Assembly: GCA_944390265.1 (NCBI GenBank)
Contig: CALXPK010000052.1
Coordinates: 1 to 35,329 of the forward strand
Direction: 5' to 3'
Origin: an uncultured Alphaproteobacteria bacterium
GTDB taxonomy: Bacteria; Pseudomonadota; Alphaproteobacteria; RF32; CAG-239
Length of the DNA: 35,329 nucleotides
Made by a program: the position numbers and the translations under genes. Shown one piece after another: positions 1 through 8,270 of this stretch. The first letter of the stretch is position 1, and the number at the start of each line of letters is the position of its first letter. Below the pieces are notes generated by a model that did no database searches, was not told the origin of the DNA, and saw nothing but the letters and a program-made list of their open reading frames with translations.

Positions 1-850
1 CGTTTTTCTTATCGGGCTGAAACAAATCATACGGCGCTTGTCTCGGAATATAGAGCAAGCCGGTATATTCCATATTGCCCTCGGCTTTGAAGTGAAGCGT
101 CATCCACGGGTCATCAAAGTTTTTGGAAAGATGATGATAAAATTCTTTATATTGTTCTTGCGTAATTTCGCTCTTATGGCGAGCCCACAAAGCCGAACCG
201 GTGTTGACGGTCTCCTCGCCGGCCTCACCCAAGCAAAGCACAATCGGATAGTTGATATGGTCGGAATATGTGCGGATGATATAGCGCAGATAAATGCTGT
301 CGGTAAAGTTTTTATCATCTTCTTTCAGATAAAGTTTGATATCGGTACCGTTTGCATCCTTCTGAGCTTCTTCAATTTCAAACCCGCCAATGCCGTCCGA
401 GGTCCATTTCCAAGCCTTATCTTCACCGGCTTTTCGGGTCAAAATCTCCACCTTTGAAGCCACCATAAAGGCCGAATAAAAGCCCACGCCGAACTGCCCG
501 ATTAAATCCACGGTTGAGCCATTGTCTTTGGCATTGTTCACAAATTCGGCAGTACCGGATTTGGCAATCGTTCCCAGATGATTAATCAAATCATCTTTGT
601 TCATACCGATTCCGTTATCGGAAATAGTTAATGTATTTTCTTTGGCATCGGGGGTGATTTTGATTTTGAACTCGCCTGAGTTTTTGGCAATATCCGGATT
701 GGTCAAAACCAAATATTTGAGCTTATCGCAAGCATCGCTGGCATTAGAGATAAGTTCACGCAAAAAGATATATTTTTCGGAATAAAGGGAGTTAACCACA
801 ATATCCAAAAGTTTGCTGACTTCAGCTTTAAAATTCATTTTTTCCGACAT
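1..850 (-). CDS. htpG: Molecular chaperone HtpG (Hsp90), N-terminal part, cut by window edge
   Basis: Reading the minus strand from an ATG at 850 gives an open frame to the left edge, about 283 residues. It is the N-terminal ATPase (GHKL) domain and the start of the middle domain of bacterial Hsp90. Visible motifs are ELISNASDACDK (catalytic Glu and Mg/ATP Asn), DNGIGM, LGTIAKSGT (ATP lid) and GQFGVGFYSAFMV. The start is supported by GAGGAG at 859-864, about 8 nt upstream; a second in-frame ATG four codons later is less well spaced. HtpG is an ATP-dependent cytosolic chaperone that remodels client proteins under stress. A sigma-32-like promoter lies directly upstream. The C-terminal dimerisation domain is outside the window. 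The gene is divergent from the ferredoxin gene. Confidence 0.97.
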   Translation of the reverse strand, partial: MSEKMNFKAEVSKLLDIVVNSLYSEKYIFLRELISNASDACDKLKYLVLTNPDIAKNSGEFKIKITPDAKENTLTISDNGIGMNKDDLINHLGTIAKSGTAEFVNNAKDNGSTVDLIGQFGVGFYSAFMVASKVEILTRKAGEDKAWKWTSDGIGGFEIEEAQKDANGTDIKLYLKEDDKNFTDSIYLRYIIRTYSDHINYPIVLCLGEAGEETVNTGSALWARHKSEITQEQYKEFYHHLSKNFDDPWMTLHFKAEGNMEYTGLLYIPRQAPYDLFQPDKKN

Positions 851-884
851 TTTATAAACTCCTCAAAGTCTTATGTTTATTGAT

Positions 885-915
885 ATATATGGGGAGCAAA
901 AGAGCTTTTCGCAAG
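885..915 (-). promoter_or_regulatory. Sigma-32 (RpoH) type heat-shock promoter of htpG
   Basis: On the minus strand CTTGCG (915-910) is followed after 15 nt by CCCCATATATA (894-884). The known heat-shock sigma consensus is CTTGAA, 13-15 nt, CCCCATNTA. The predicted transcript starts about 30 nt before the htpG ATG. The match is read directly; use by RpoH is inferred. Confidence 0.75.
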
Positions 916-934
916 GATGAAAAAATAAAAATAC

Positions 935-962
935 TTGATTTTAAAATCAATCCGTCTAGAGT
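935..962 (+). promoter_or_regulatory. Probable promoter of the ferredoxin gene, with a palindrome over the -35
   Basis: TTGATT (935-940), a 16-nt spacer and TAGAGT (957-962) form a plausible housekeeping promoter about 40 nt before the ferredoxin start. The -35 lies in a perfect 16-nt palindrome, TTGATTTTAAAATCAA (935-950), which could be an operator. It resembles an FNR half-site pair, but the spacing is 6 nt rather than 4. Confidence 0.45.
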
Positions 963-1002
963 ATGGCTTGATATTAATGTAATTACATGGAGTTTTTTTA
1001 AT

Positions 1003-1242
1003 ATGGTATCTGTAGTAAATGATTCCTGCATCAAATGCAAATCTTGCGTAGATGTATGCCCGGTAGACGCTTTCCACGAAGGCGATTCTCAAATGGTTGT
1101 TGATCCTGATGTATGCATCGACTGCGGCGTTTGCATTTCCGAATGCCCGCAAGGCGCCATCTGCAATGATGCTGATGCTGACCAAAAATGGATTGACTTC
1201 AACGCTGAAAAAGCTGCTGAATGGCCGGCTGCTAAAGACTAA
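1003..1242 (+). CDS. FdxA-like ferredoxin with two [4Fe-4S] motifs
   Basis: A 79-residue electron-transfer protein. The ATG at 1003 is preferred over upstream in-frame starts because GGAG at 989-992 sits 10 nt before it and the product then matches the ferredoxin family end to end. There are two full CxxCxxCxxxCP motifs: CIKCKSCVDVCP near residue 9 and CIDCGVCISECP near residue 39. The rest (PVDAFHEG, VDPD, and a C-terminal tail with FNAEKAAEWP) is typical of the FdxA family. That family normally has CIKCKxxxCVEVCPVDC and binds one [3Fe-4S] and one [4Fe-4S] cluster. Here the first motif is two residues shorter and the extra Cys is Ala, which predicts an 8Fe protein. A strong terminator follows, so it is probably monocistronic. 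Confidence 0.93.
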   Translation: MVSVVNDSCIKCKSCVDVCPVDAFHEGDSQMVVDPDVCIDCGVCISECPQGAICNDADADQKWIDFNAEKAAEWPAAKD

Positions 1243-1260
1243 TTGTCAATCAAGCAACGT

Positions 1261-1296
1261 AAAAGCCCTGCAAATTTTGTCAGGGCTTTTATTTTG
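1261..1296 (+). terminator. Rho-independent terminator of the ferredoxin gene
   Basis: A perfect 10-bp stem, AAAAGCCCTG (1261-1270) with CAGGGCTTTT (1281-1290), a 10-nt loop and a T-rich tail, 18 nt after the stop codon. Confidence 0.92.
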
Positions 1297-1322
1297 CCTT
1301 GCAGAATCCGATAATATATATT
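1294..1322 (+). promoter_or_regulatory. Candidate promoter of the PfkB-family kinase gene
   Basis: TTGCCT (1294-1299), a 17-nt spacer and TATATT (1317-1322), about 40 nt upstream of the kinase ATG and just after the preceding terminator. Confidence 0.5.
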
Positions 1323-1362
1323 AAGTAGATAAAGTAAGTTTAATTTATTTGGATTTATCATC

Positions 1363-2385
1363 ATGATAACAAAAACGGATAACACCTATTATGACGTGGT
1401 CGGCATCGGCAATGCCATTGTTGATGTTTTGGCCAAAGTCGGCGAAGGTTTTTTAAGCGAGAGAAACCTCATCAAAGGCAGCATGACCCTGGTTGAGGCC
1501 AAAGATGCCGGCAAAATTTATCAAGATTTGATTCCCGAAAGAGAAATCTGCGGCGGTTCGGCAGCCAACACGGTGGCTTGCTTGGCCTCTTTGGGCGGGT
1601 CGCCGGCTTTCATCGGCAAAGTTCATGATGATGAGCTGGGACAACTCTTCAAAAGAGATATCGGAGCCGCCGGTGTTGACTTTGACACCCCGTCGTTGAT
1701 TGAAGGTCCGTTAACCGGACGCAGCATTGTTTTGGTCACGCCAGATGCCGAAAGAAGCATGTTCACCTATCTCGGCGCCGCCAAAAAACTTTCTGCCGCC
1801 GATATTGATGAAAACATCATCAAGGCCGCAAAAATTGTGTATCTGGAAGGCTATTTGTGGGATACCTACAGTGCCAAAAAAGCCATGATAAAAGCTTGCA
1901 AGCTGGCTCACAAATATGGCCGCAAAGTGGCTTTCAGCTTGTCAGATTGTTCTTGTGTTGACCGCCACCGCCGCGAATTTAAGAAAATCGTGGAAAAATA
2001 TGTCGACATTCTTTTCTGCAATGAAGAAGAAATCAAAGACCTGTTTGAAGAAAAAGATTTGTACAAAACTCTGGATATGATCAAACCTCATGTTGAGATT
2101 GCCGCCGTCACCCGCAGTGCCAAAGGTTCGGTCATTGTCAACGGCCGCACCCAAACTTTTGTTGAGGCCGAAAAAGTGCCCGATGTGGTAGACACCACCG
2201 GCGCCGGAGATTCTTATGCCGCCGGCTTTTTATACGGCATCATCAACGGACGTTCTTTGGGCACTTGCGCCATCATCGGCAGCATTGCCGCTTCCGAGGT
2301 CATCTCGCACTATGGTGCCCGACCGGAAGTCTCTCTGCGCGGTTTTGTCAGAAAAAAATTAATAGAATACGGCATTCGCGTTTAA
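1363..2385 (+). CDS. PfkB-family carbohydrate/adenosine kinase
   Basis: A 340-residue ribokinase-fold enzyme that transfers phosphate from ATP to a sugar or nucleoside hydroxyl. The family N-terminal signature is at residues 63-70 (CGGSAANT). The C-terminal signature DTTGAGDSYAAGF starts at 277 and contains the catalytic base Asp283 and the GAGD anion hole. The N-terminal strand DVVGIGNAIVDVLA and the Asn at NEEEI (about 220) are also typical. Alphaproteobacterial proteins of this type are usually annotated as adenosine kinase; the true substrate cannot be told from sequence. Spacing to the ferredoxin terminator and its own candidate promoter suggest a single-gene transcript ending in a bidirectional terminator. 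Confidence 0.92.
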   Translation: MITKTDNTYYDVVGIGNAIVDVLAKVGEGFLSERNLIKGSMTLVEAKDAGKIYQDLIPEREICGGSAANTVACLASLGGSPAFIGKVHDDELGQLFKRDIGAAGVDFDTPSLIEGPLTGRSIVLVTPDAERSMFTYLGAAKKLSAADIDENIIKAAKIVYLEGYLWDTYSAKKAMIKACKLAHKYGRKVAFSLSDCSCVDRHRREFKKIVEKYVDILFCNEEEIKDLFEEKDLYKTLDMIKPHVEIAAVTRSAKGSVIVNGRTQTFVEAEKVPDVVDTTGAGDSYAAGFLYGIINGRSLGTCAIIGSIAASEVISHYGARPEVSLRGFVRKKLIEYGIRV

Positions 2386-2390
2386 AAATA

Positions 2391-2427
2391 AAAAAACGGG
2401 ACTTTTTGAAAAAAAGTTCCGTTTTTT
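2391..2427. terminator. Bidirectional terminator between convergent genes
   Basis: A 17-bp stem (2391-2407 with 2411-2427, one G:U pair) with a GAA loop and A/T tracts on both sides. It lies between the kinase stop and the stop of the convergent membrane-protein gene. Confidence 0.88.
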
Positions 2428-2717
2428 CATATTGATACACAATACCGTTTGTACAATTCCCAAATCCAAAAGAGCAACCACTCTTCGGCAAAAGGAACCG
2501 TCCAAGCAAAAGCCACGGCACAAGTATATCCTTCCAAGCTGTGAAACCAATTCGGATTAACCATGGCAAAAAAGACACTGGAAACGGCCGTCAAAACATA
2601 ACCGCACACACGTATCACCGACCATGAAAGAGCCTCGCCGCGTTGCATTTTGTATAAAAAATTAACCAGCACAATGCCCAATCCGACAAAAAACAAAATA
2701 GTAAATACCTGTACCAT
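2427..2717 (-). CDS. Small hypothetical membrane protein
   Basis: A 96-residue frame read from the ATG at 2717. An upstream GTG at 2756 would add 13 residues, but neither start has a clear Shine-Dalgarno. Three hydrophobic stretches are visible: residues 2-22 (starting VQVFTILFFVGLG), about 34-52 and about 63-88, so an inner-membrane protein is likely. The middle loop has MVNPNWFHSLEG. No family is recognised. Its stop codon abuts the bidirectional terminator shared with the kinase gene. The clean terminator boundary and consistent hydrophobic pattern suggest it is real, but the start is uncertain. Confidence 0.6.
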   Translation of the reverse strand: MVQVFTILFFVGLGIVLVNFLYKMQRGEALSWSVIRVCGYVLTAVSSVFFAMVNPNWFHSLEGYTCAVAFAWTVPFAEEWLLFWIWELYKRYCVSI

Positions 2718-2838
2718 AGAGCATAATTTTTTTAAGATAATACAACAAAATGTCACAATATAATTTTTTTATATATTTATGTTGCCACAAAGCTCTTAAC
2801 GGATGATTAAAAAATCAAAAAAAATTTGCACTAAAATC

Positions 2839-2866
2839 TTGTATTTTAATTTTAAGTTGGTATGTT
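2839..2866 (+). promoter_or_regulatory. Candidate typA promoter
   Basis: TTGTAT (2839-2844), a 16-nt spacer and TATGTT (2861-2866). This would give a leader of about 90 nt before typA, containing the inverted repeats described separately. Confidence 0.45.
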
Positions 2867-2883
2867 AAGGGTGAATTTTATGT

Positions 2884-2943
2884 AAAAAGGCAAAGACAAC
2901 TTTGCTTGTCTTATCTAATCAAAAAAACAATATTGCCTTTTTT
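2884..2943 (+). promoter_or_regulatory. Structured 5' leader of typA
   Basis: AAAAAGGCA (2884-2892) can pair with TGCCTTTTT (2934-2942), enclosing a hairpin AAGACAA/TTGTCTT (2893-2899 with 2906-2912). GCAAAG/CTTTGC (2890-2895 with 2900-2905) is an alternative hairpin that excludes both. The long-range stem ends in six T just before the ribosome binding site (AGAGGAAA, about 2945-2951), so it could act as an attenuator or translation switch. Pairing is seen; regulation is inferred. Confidence 0.5.
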
Positions 2944-2960
2944 AAAGAGGAAATAACTGT

Positions 2961-4781
2961 ATGAATTTAAGAAACATTGCCATCATTGCCCACGTTGACC
3001 ACGGCAAAACCACAATGGTTGACGGGCTCTTAAAACAAAGCGGCACTTTTCGCGATAACCAAAAAGTTGAAACCTGCGTCATGGACAGCAACGATCTGGA
3101 GCGTGAAAGAGGCATCACCATTTTATCAAAATGCACATCCGTCAACTGGCACGGCACGCATATCAACATTGTCGACACTCCGGGCCACGCTGACTTCGGC
3201 GGCGAGGTTGAACGTATCTTGTCCATGGTAGACGGTGTTGTCTTGCTCGTTGATGCTTCCGAAGGCCCGATGCCGCAAACCAAATTTGTTACCGGAAAAG
3301 CCTTGAAACTCGGTTTGAAACCGATTGTTGTCATCAACAAAGCCGATAAACCCGATGCCCGCGTGGATGAAGTTTTGGATGAAGTTTTTGACCTGTTCGT
3401 CAGCTTAAATGCCAATGATGAACAGCTCGACTTCCCGGTTTTGTATGCTTCCGGCCGCAACGGTTGGGCCGTTAAAGATATGAAAGACGAGAAAAAGGAC
3501 TTAACCCCCTTGTTTGAACTCATCTGCTCTTATGTTCCCGAGCCGAACTGCGAACCGGACAAACCTTTCTCCATGTTGGCCACCACTTTGGAATCGGACA
3601 AATTTGTCGGCCGCTTGATTACCGGTAAGATTCAATCCGGCAGCGTCAAAGTCAATGACAATGTCAAAGTTTTGGATGCCAATGATAATGAAGTGGAAAG
3701 AATCCGCATCAGCAAAATTTTGGCTTATCGCGGTTTAACCCGTGAATCTTTGCCTGAAGCTCATGCCGGTGATATTGTCGCCGTAGCCGGTGTTGTCAAA
3801 GGCACCGTGGCTGACACCATCTGCGCTTATGAAGTGGAAAAACACATTCCGGCTCAACCGATTGACCCACCGACCTTGGTCATGACCTTCTCCATCAACG
3901 ATTCGCCTTTGGCCGGTCGCGAAGGAGATAAAGTCACCTCACGTATGATTTGGGACAGATTGTGCAAAGAAGCCGAAGGCAACATTGCTTTGAAAATCTC
4001 CCGCACCGATTCAACCGATTCTTTTGAAGTTGCCGGTCGTGGTGAGTTGCAACTCGGCGTCTTGATTGAAACCATGCGTCGTGAAGGTTTTGAGTTGTCC
4101 ATTTCTCGTCCACGCGTGTTGATGCACAAAGATGAAAACGGCAATCTCTTGGAGCCGATTGAAGAAGTTGTGGTCGATGTTGATGAAGAATTTTCCGGCA
4201 CCGTGGTTGAGAAATTAGGTTCTCGCCGTGCCGAAATGGTGGATATGATTCCCTCACAAATCGGCAACAAGGTTCGTTTGATTTTCAACGCACCGTCACG
4301 TGGTTTGATTGGTTATCACTCCGAGTTTTTAACCGATACCCGTGGTACCGGTGTTATGAACCGCAGCTTTAAAGATTATGAACCCTACAAAGGCGAAATT
4401 GAAGGTCGCCGCAACGGTGTTCTGATTTCTTCCGAAGCCGGCACCGCCATTGCTTATTCTTTGTGGAAATTGCAAGACCGCGGTCCGATGTTCATTGAGC
4501 CCAACTCTCCGGTCTATGTGGGTATGATTATCGGTGAGCACACCAAACCCAACGATTTGGAAGTCAACCCGACCAAATCTAAACAATTAACCAACATTCG
4601 TGCCGCCGGTAAAGATGAAGCCATTGACCTCATTCCGCCCAGAAAAATGACCTTGGAACAAGGCTTGTCTTACATTCAGGCTGATGAATTGCTGGAAGTA
4701 ACACCCAAGAGCCTGCGCTTGAGAAAACGCATTTTGGACCCGTTGCAACGCAAACGTCAAAAACCCGAAGTTGTAGAATAA
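2961..4781 (+). CDS. typA: Ribosome-associated translational GTPase TypA/BipA
   Basis: A 606-residue EF-G-like GTPase, full length for the family. G1 AHVDHGKTT is at residues 10-18, the switch region RERGITI at 48-54, G3 DTPGH at 72-76 and G4 NKAD at 126-129. They are followed by the beta-barrel and EF-G III/V-like domains and the C-terminal domain specific to BipA. BipA binds the 70S ribosome and helps 50S subunit assembly, mainly in the cold or under stress. The ATG at 2961 has a strong AGAGGAAA upstream. The gene has its own leader and a strong terminator and is convergent with the next gene. Confidence 0.98.
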   Translation: MNLRNIAIIAHVDHGKTTMVDGLLKQSGTFRDNQKVETCVMDSNDLERERGITILSKCTSVNWHGTHINIVDTPGHADFGGEVERILSMVDGVVLLVDASEGPMPQTKFVTGKALKLGLKPIVVINKADKPDARVDEVLDEVFDLFVSLNANDEQLDFPVLYASGRNGWAVKDMKDEKKDLTPLFELICSYVPEPNCEPDKPFSMLATTLESDKFVGRLITGKIQSGSVKVNDNVKVLDANDNEVERIRISKILAYRGLTRESLPEAHAGDIVAVAGVVKGTVADTICAYEVEKHIPAQPIDPPTLVMTFSINDSPLAGREGDKVTSRMIWDRLCKEAEGNIALKISRTDSTDSFEVAGRGELQLGVLIETMRREGFELSISRPRVLMHKDENGNLLEPIEEVVVDVDEEFSGTVVEKLGSRRAEMVDMIPSQIGNKVRLIFNAPSRGLIGYHSEFLTDTRGTGVMNRSFKDYEPYKGEIEGRRNGVLISSEAGTAIAYSLWKLQDRGPMFIEPNSPVYVGMIIGEHTKPNDLEVNPTKSKQLTNIRAAGKDEAIDLIPPRKMTLEQGLSYIQADELLEVTPKSLRLRKRILDPLQRKRQKPEVVE

Positions 4782-4786
4782 CCCAC

Positions 4787-4819
4787 AAAAAAAGGTCGGA
4801 AAATTTCCGACCTTTTTTT
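4787..4819. terminator. Bidirectional terminator, typA / convergent gene
   Basis: A perfect 32-nt palindrome (4788-4819): A-tract, GGTCGGAAA, then TTTCCGACC and a T-tract. It overlaps the stop codon of the convergent 405-residue gene. Confidence 0.92.
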
Positions 4820-6035
4820 AATCAATGCTCACAAAACGCACCTCATCGGCAAAACTCCGATGATTGGGATTAAGCCGCCACCAAAAATATACCGGAGCAA
4901 ACATCATCCCCTTGGTTTTGGCTTTAAGGCAAGACCAAAAATTGTTTTTCATTCCGCCGATTAAAGCAAAAACCGAAAGCAATTTCGGATTTTCGGACAA
5001 AGCATCCTCAAGCGCATTAAGCAAAATCCGCACCCCGATTTTCTGCAACTTTAAGGCCGCCTTACTCATGTTTGGATAAGGAACAAAGCCCAAAAAGTCA
5101 TGCTCGGCAAGGATTGGTGTTTCTGACTTGTCTTTTTTCCGATGCACATTTTCAAACCATTCTGTCGGATCAACCGCTTTGAAAACCCGTGGATTTCCCT
5201 CCACGCCGCATTTAGAATATTGTGCGCAATAAAAAATATTGCCGCGCCGATAAGACAAATAGCTCAAACCAAAATCTTCCACAAAGAGCGCCCGATGCAC
5301 ATAACGGATAAAACCGTTGCCGTGTTTGAGGCTCAAATCCGAAGCCGAAGCCAAAGAAACAAATTGCGCTTTGGAAACCCCGAGCGGACAGTCGGGAGAA
5401 TAAGCCAAAACCGTAATGCTTTTGAGCAACCTCTGTTTCTGAGCTGCCGAATAAGGGCTTTTTTTCAACCAACGTTGCAAACAATGTTCCAGTTTCATCC
5501 AAGAATATGCACCATGGCAATAAGTCAGCACCACCAACTTTTGCACGCGTTTCAAAACCGTTTCAAAGGGCAAAAAGTCCGTTTCAAAAAACCTTGGCGC
5601 CAAAACAAGCTCAAAAATATTTTGCACATAATTTGGCAAAATATATTCTTGCTGTTCTTGCTCAACAAAATTATCCAAGCGTTTTTCATAAGTTTTATAA
5701 TCTTTATAAAACAAATACAAAAGTTGCCGAGCCGTATCCGGATCAAAAAATTTTCCATAGCGGCAGACGGCAGCACAAACGCGAACCGCATTTTTATCAA
5801 ACTTTTGAAAAACAAAATTATCCACTTTTTTCAAAAGTCCGTTGGTCAAATGCAGCACGCTTTTTTCGGAAGCCGTACCGGGCAAAACCAGCACCAAAGG
5901 CTTGTCAAGCTCAATATTTTGACACAGTCTGATTCCGTAAGGTGTTTCTTCGCTATGAGCACAACGTTCAACCAAAAAAGCAAAACTCATATCGGTTTCA
6001 CTTTTCTTTTTTTCAAAATAATCTTCAACTTTCAT
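4818..6035 (-). CDS. Hypothetical protein, possibly a divergent alpha/beta-hydrolase-like fold
   Basis: A 405-residue soluble protein with no family I recognise. No signal peptide or clear membrane segment is seen. Residues about 48-58 (PLVLVLPGTASEK) look like a first core strand with an oxyanion-type turn. A hydrophobic strand then ends in VVLTYCHGAYS, followed by ITVLAYSPDC with an acidic ASASDL, and later AEHDFLGF. That order (nucleophile elbow, acid, His) recalls alpha/beta hydrolases, but no GxSxG is present, so this is only a suggestion. The C-terminal third is Lys/Trp-rich. The ATG at 6035 has no good Shine-Dalgarno; a downstream Met (MSFAFLVERC) is an alternative. It is transcribed towards typA and shares its terminator. 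Confidence 0.75.
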   Translation of the reverse strand: MKVEDYFEKKKSETDMSFAFLVERCAHSEETPYGIRLCQNIELDKPLVLVLPGTASEKSVLHLTNGLLKKVDNFVFQKFDKNAVRVCAAVCRYGKFFDPDTARQLLYLFYKDYKTYEKRLDNFVEQEQQEYILPNYVQNIFELVLAPRFFETDFLPFETVLKRVQKLVVLTYCHGAYSWMKLEHCLQRWLKKSPYSAAQKQRLLKSITVLAYSPDCPLGVSKAQFVSLASASDLSLKHGNGFIRYVHRALFVEDFGLSYLSYRRGNIFYCAQYSKCGVEGNPRVFKAVDPTEWFENVHRKKDKSETPILAEHDFLGFVPYPNMSKAALKLQKIGVRILLNALEDALSENPKLLSVFALIGGMKNNFWSCLKAKTKGMMFAPVYFWWRLNPNHRSFADEVRFVSID

Positions 6036-6100
6036 AACATTAAAATTTAATAATATTTATTTAGACAAAAAAAATAACACCAAAAGAACCAAAATGCAAC

Positions 6101-6126
6101 AAAAAAACCCTTCACGAGGAAGGGTT
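6101..6126 (-). terminator. Terminator of the 104-residue hypothetical gene
   Basis: AACCCTTC (6106-6113) pairs with GAAGGGTT (6119-6126) around a 5-nt loop. On the minus strand it is followed by seven T. Confidence 0.82.
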
Positions 6127-6173
6127 AAATTTTTTTAGCAAACAAGAGAAGTTTTATCATCAAAAAGCGTTGT

Positions 6174-6488
6174 TCATCTATCGCGGCTTTTATCCAAATT
6201 GTGCATCAAAACATTGGCTTTAGGTGTTTCATATTCAAAGCCGTATTTTGCGGCAAAACCATCGAGCATTTCTTTATTGCCGATGGAAAGCGCGGTCATT
6301 CTGCCATCAACAAAATCTTTCATCAAATCTTTTTTTTCCTGATTCGGCATCAAATCTTTCACCCATTGGGGCAAATTGTTGGCAACGGCCGCATTGATTT
6401 TTTCTTTAATACCGTTGGGCAAAGGCATGGTGGCGTGCAGTGTTTTAAGCGCACCTTCCTTTGCAAAAAATTCATCAAACTTAGTCAT
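6174..6488 (-). CDS. Small hypothetical cytosolic protein
   Basis: A 104-residue protein with no recognised family. It is charged, predicted helical, and has no signal peptide or membrane segment. The start at 6488 is convincing: AGGAGAGG lies about 6 nt upstream, and a near-consensus promoter lies 36-64 nt upstream. A clean terminator follows. The strong promoter, ribosome site and terminator suggest a well-expressed single gene. It is divergent from murJ. Confidence 0.8.
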   Translation of the reverse strand: MTKFDEFFAKEGALKTLHATMPLPNGIKEKINAAVANNLPQWVKDLMPNQEKKDLMKDFVDGRMTALSIGNKEMLDGFAAKYGFEYETPKANVLMHNLDKSRDR

Positions 6489-6523
6489 AAAACCTCTCCT
6501 TAAAACTTTTCATCTTTTTGTCT

Positions 6524-6552
6524 ATTATCGCAATATTAAATTAATTTGTCAA
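6524..6552 (-). promoter_or_regulatory. Near-consensus sigma-70 promoter of the 104-residue gene
   Basis: On the minus strand TTGACA (6552-6547), a 17-nt spacer and GATAAT (6529-6524). Eleven of twelve consensus bases match. Confidence 0.78.
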
Positions 6553-6686
6553 CCATAAACTAACAAAAATTGGGGATAAAAGTCAAAAATCTCCGTTTTA
6601 TAAATCAAGAATTTTGCTCGCTTTTGTCATATTTATACACTAGAATGCTTAAAATTCAATAAACAATTAAACCAAGGTTAACAAGA

Positions 6687-8270
6687 ATGTCCTTATTCAA
6701 ATCCATTGCCACCTTTGGCAGTTTCACGCTTTTGAGTCGCATCACCGGATTCATCCGCGACATGGTTTTGGCGCGTTTTTTGGGTGCCGGCATGGTTGCC
6801 GATGCTTTTTTTGTGGCTTTCAAATTGCCCAACTTGTTTCGCAGTCTATTTGCCGAAGGGGCGTTCACCTCAGCATTTGTACCGATGGTTTCGCAAAAAT
6901 TGGCCGGCGAAGGCAAAGAAAGCGCGGTCAAATTTGCCTCACAAGCCATTTCGGTTTTGGCGGTTATCTTAACCTTTTTTGTTTTGCTGATGGAGTTTGG
7001 CATGCCCTGGGTGGTACGCCTCATGGCTCCCGGTTTCTCGGATAATCCGGAAAATTTTGCTTTGGCGGTCAGTTTATCGCGCATCACCTTTCCGTTTTTG
7101 CTGTTTATCTCCATTGTTTCTTTTCAATCCGGCATATTGAATTCTTTGGGCAAATTTGCCGCACCGGCTGCTGCTCCGGTCATTTTAAACCTGATGATGA
7201 CGGGCGCCGTTTTCATCTTTGTGCCTTTTGGTTTGACGCCGGCACACGGCATTGCTTTCAGCGTCACTTTTGCCGGTTTTGTTGAGATTTTGTGGCTGGC
7301 CTATTTTCTGCATTGCCAAAAAGTATATATCAAACCGCAAACAAACATTGCCGCCATTGCCAAAGACAAAGAAATCAAAACCTTGTTCAAGCGCATCACT
7401 CCCGGCATTTTAGGCGCCGGCATTTATCAAATCAACATGGTGGTAGATACGATTATTGTATCTCTGGTCGGCACTGGCGCCATCAGCTGGCTCTATTATG
7501 CCAATCGCCTGCAACAACTGCCCTTAGGCGTGGTTGGTGCGGCCATCAGCGTCGCGGTCTTGCCGATACTTTCCAAACACCTGAAAGAAAGTAACATTGA
7601 AGAAGCCAAGCGCACCCAAACCAAAGCCTGCGAATATGGCGCTCTGCTTTCGATTCCAGCGGCTGTCGCCCTCATTTTTTTAAGCACGCCGATTGTCAAC
7701 ATTTTGTTCCAGCACGGCAAATTCGGCGCACTTGAAACCGAGATGACCTCTCTTGCCGTCATTGCTTATTCTTTCGGGCTTCCGGCCTATGTTTTGGTCA
7801 AAGCCATGACCCCGAACTTTTTTGCCCGAGGAGATACCAGAACACCGGTCAAATACAGCATTGTGGTTTTTATTGCCAATTTAATTTTTTCCGTTTCGCT
7901 CATGCCGTTTTTCGGCCATGTCGGTGTTGCCTCGGCCACCTCAATTGCGGCCTATGTTTCGCTTTACCAATATGTTCACGGCCTAAAAAAGCGTCAATAT
8001 TGGCAATTTGACCGCCGCTTGGTCAAGCAAATTTTCAAAATCACGCTGAGTTCGTTAATTATGGGCGGGATTTTATTTGCATCGGAGCTTGGCCTGAATG
8101 CCTGTTACGGCAACTGGCTCGACCAAACATACGGGCTCAAAATATTGATTCTTGTGGGCTTATGCTTAATAGGGGTTGCAAGTTTTGCAATAGCGGCTAA
8201 AATAACCGGAGCGTTAGATATAAAAGAGATAATCTCTCTGGTCTTAAAAAAGAAGCAAAAACATGCCTAA
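6687..8270 (+). CDS. murJ: Lipid II flippase MurJ (MviN)
   Basis: A 527-residue polytopic membrane protein of the MOP exporter superfamily, the usual MurJ size. The N-terminus has the MurJ hallmarks SRITGFIRDMVLARFLG and DAFFVAFKLPNLFRSLFAEGAF, and the central part has LPLGVVGAAISVAVLPILS. MurJ flips the lipid-linked peptidoglycan precursor across the inner membrane. AAGG lies about 9 nt before the ATG. The 3' end overlaps the next gene by 8 nt, so the two are probably translationally coupled. It heads a run of envelope genes. Confidence 0.97.
   Translation: MSLFKSIATFGSFTLLSRITGFIRDMVLARFLGAGMVADAFFVAFKLPNLFRSLFAEGAFTSAFVPMVSQKLAGEGKESAVKFASQAISVLAVILTFFVLLMEFGMPWVVRLMAPGFSDNPENFALAVSLSRITFPFLLFISIVSFQSGILNSLGKFAAPAAAPVILNLMMTGAVFIFVPFGLTPAHGIAFSVTFAGFVEILWLAYFLHCQKVYIKPQTNIAAIAKDKEIKTLFKRITPGILGAGIYQINMVVDTIIVSLVGTGAISWLYYANRLQQLPLGVVGAAISVAVLPILSKHLKESNIEEAKRTQTKACEYGALLSIPAAVALIFLSTPIVNILFQHGKFGALETEMTSLAVIAYSFGLPAYVLVKAMTPNFFARGDTRTPVKYSIVVFIANLIFSVSLMPFFGHVGVASATSIAAYVSLYQYVHGLKKRQYWQFDRRLVKQIFKITLSSLIMGGILFASELGLNACYGNWLDQTYGLKILILVGLCLIGVASFAIAAKITGALDIKEIISLVLKKKQKHA

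Noticed and set aside
935..950. FNR box before the ferredoxin gene
   Set aside because: Half-sites TTGAT and ATCAA are present, but separated by 6 nt instead of 4, so FNR binding is not supported.
880..1002. N-terminal extension of the ferredoxin to a start at 880
   Set aside because: The extension crosses the heat-shock and ferredoxin promoters; GGAG and family length support 1003.
5142..6050. 302-residue plus-strand open frame
   Set aside because: Antisense to the 405-residue gene; its composition is low-complexity, with no ribosome site and no recognisable motif.
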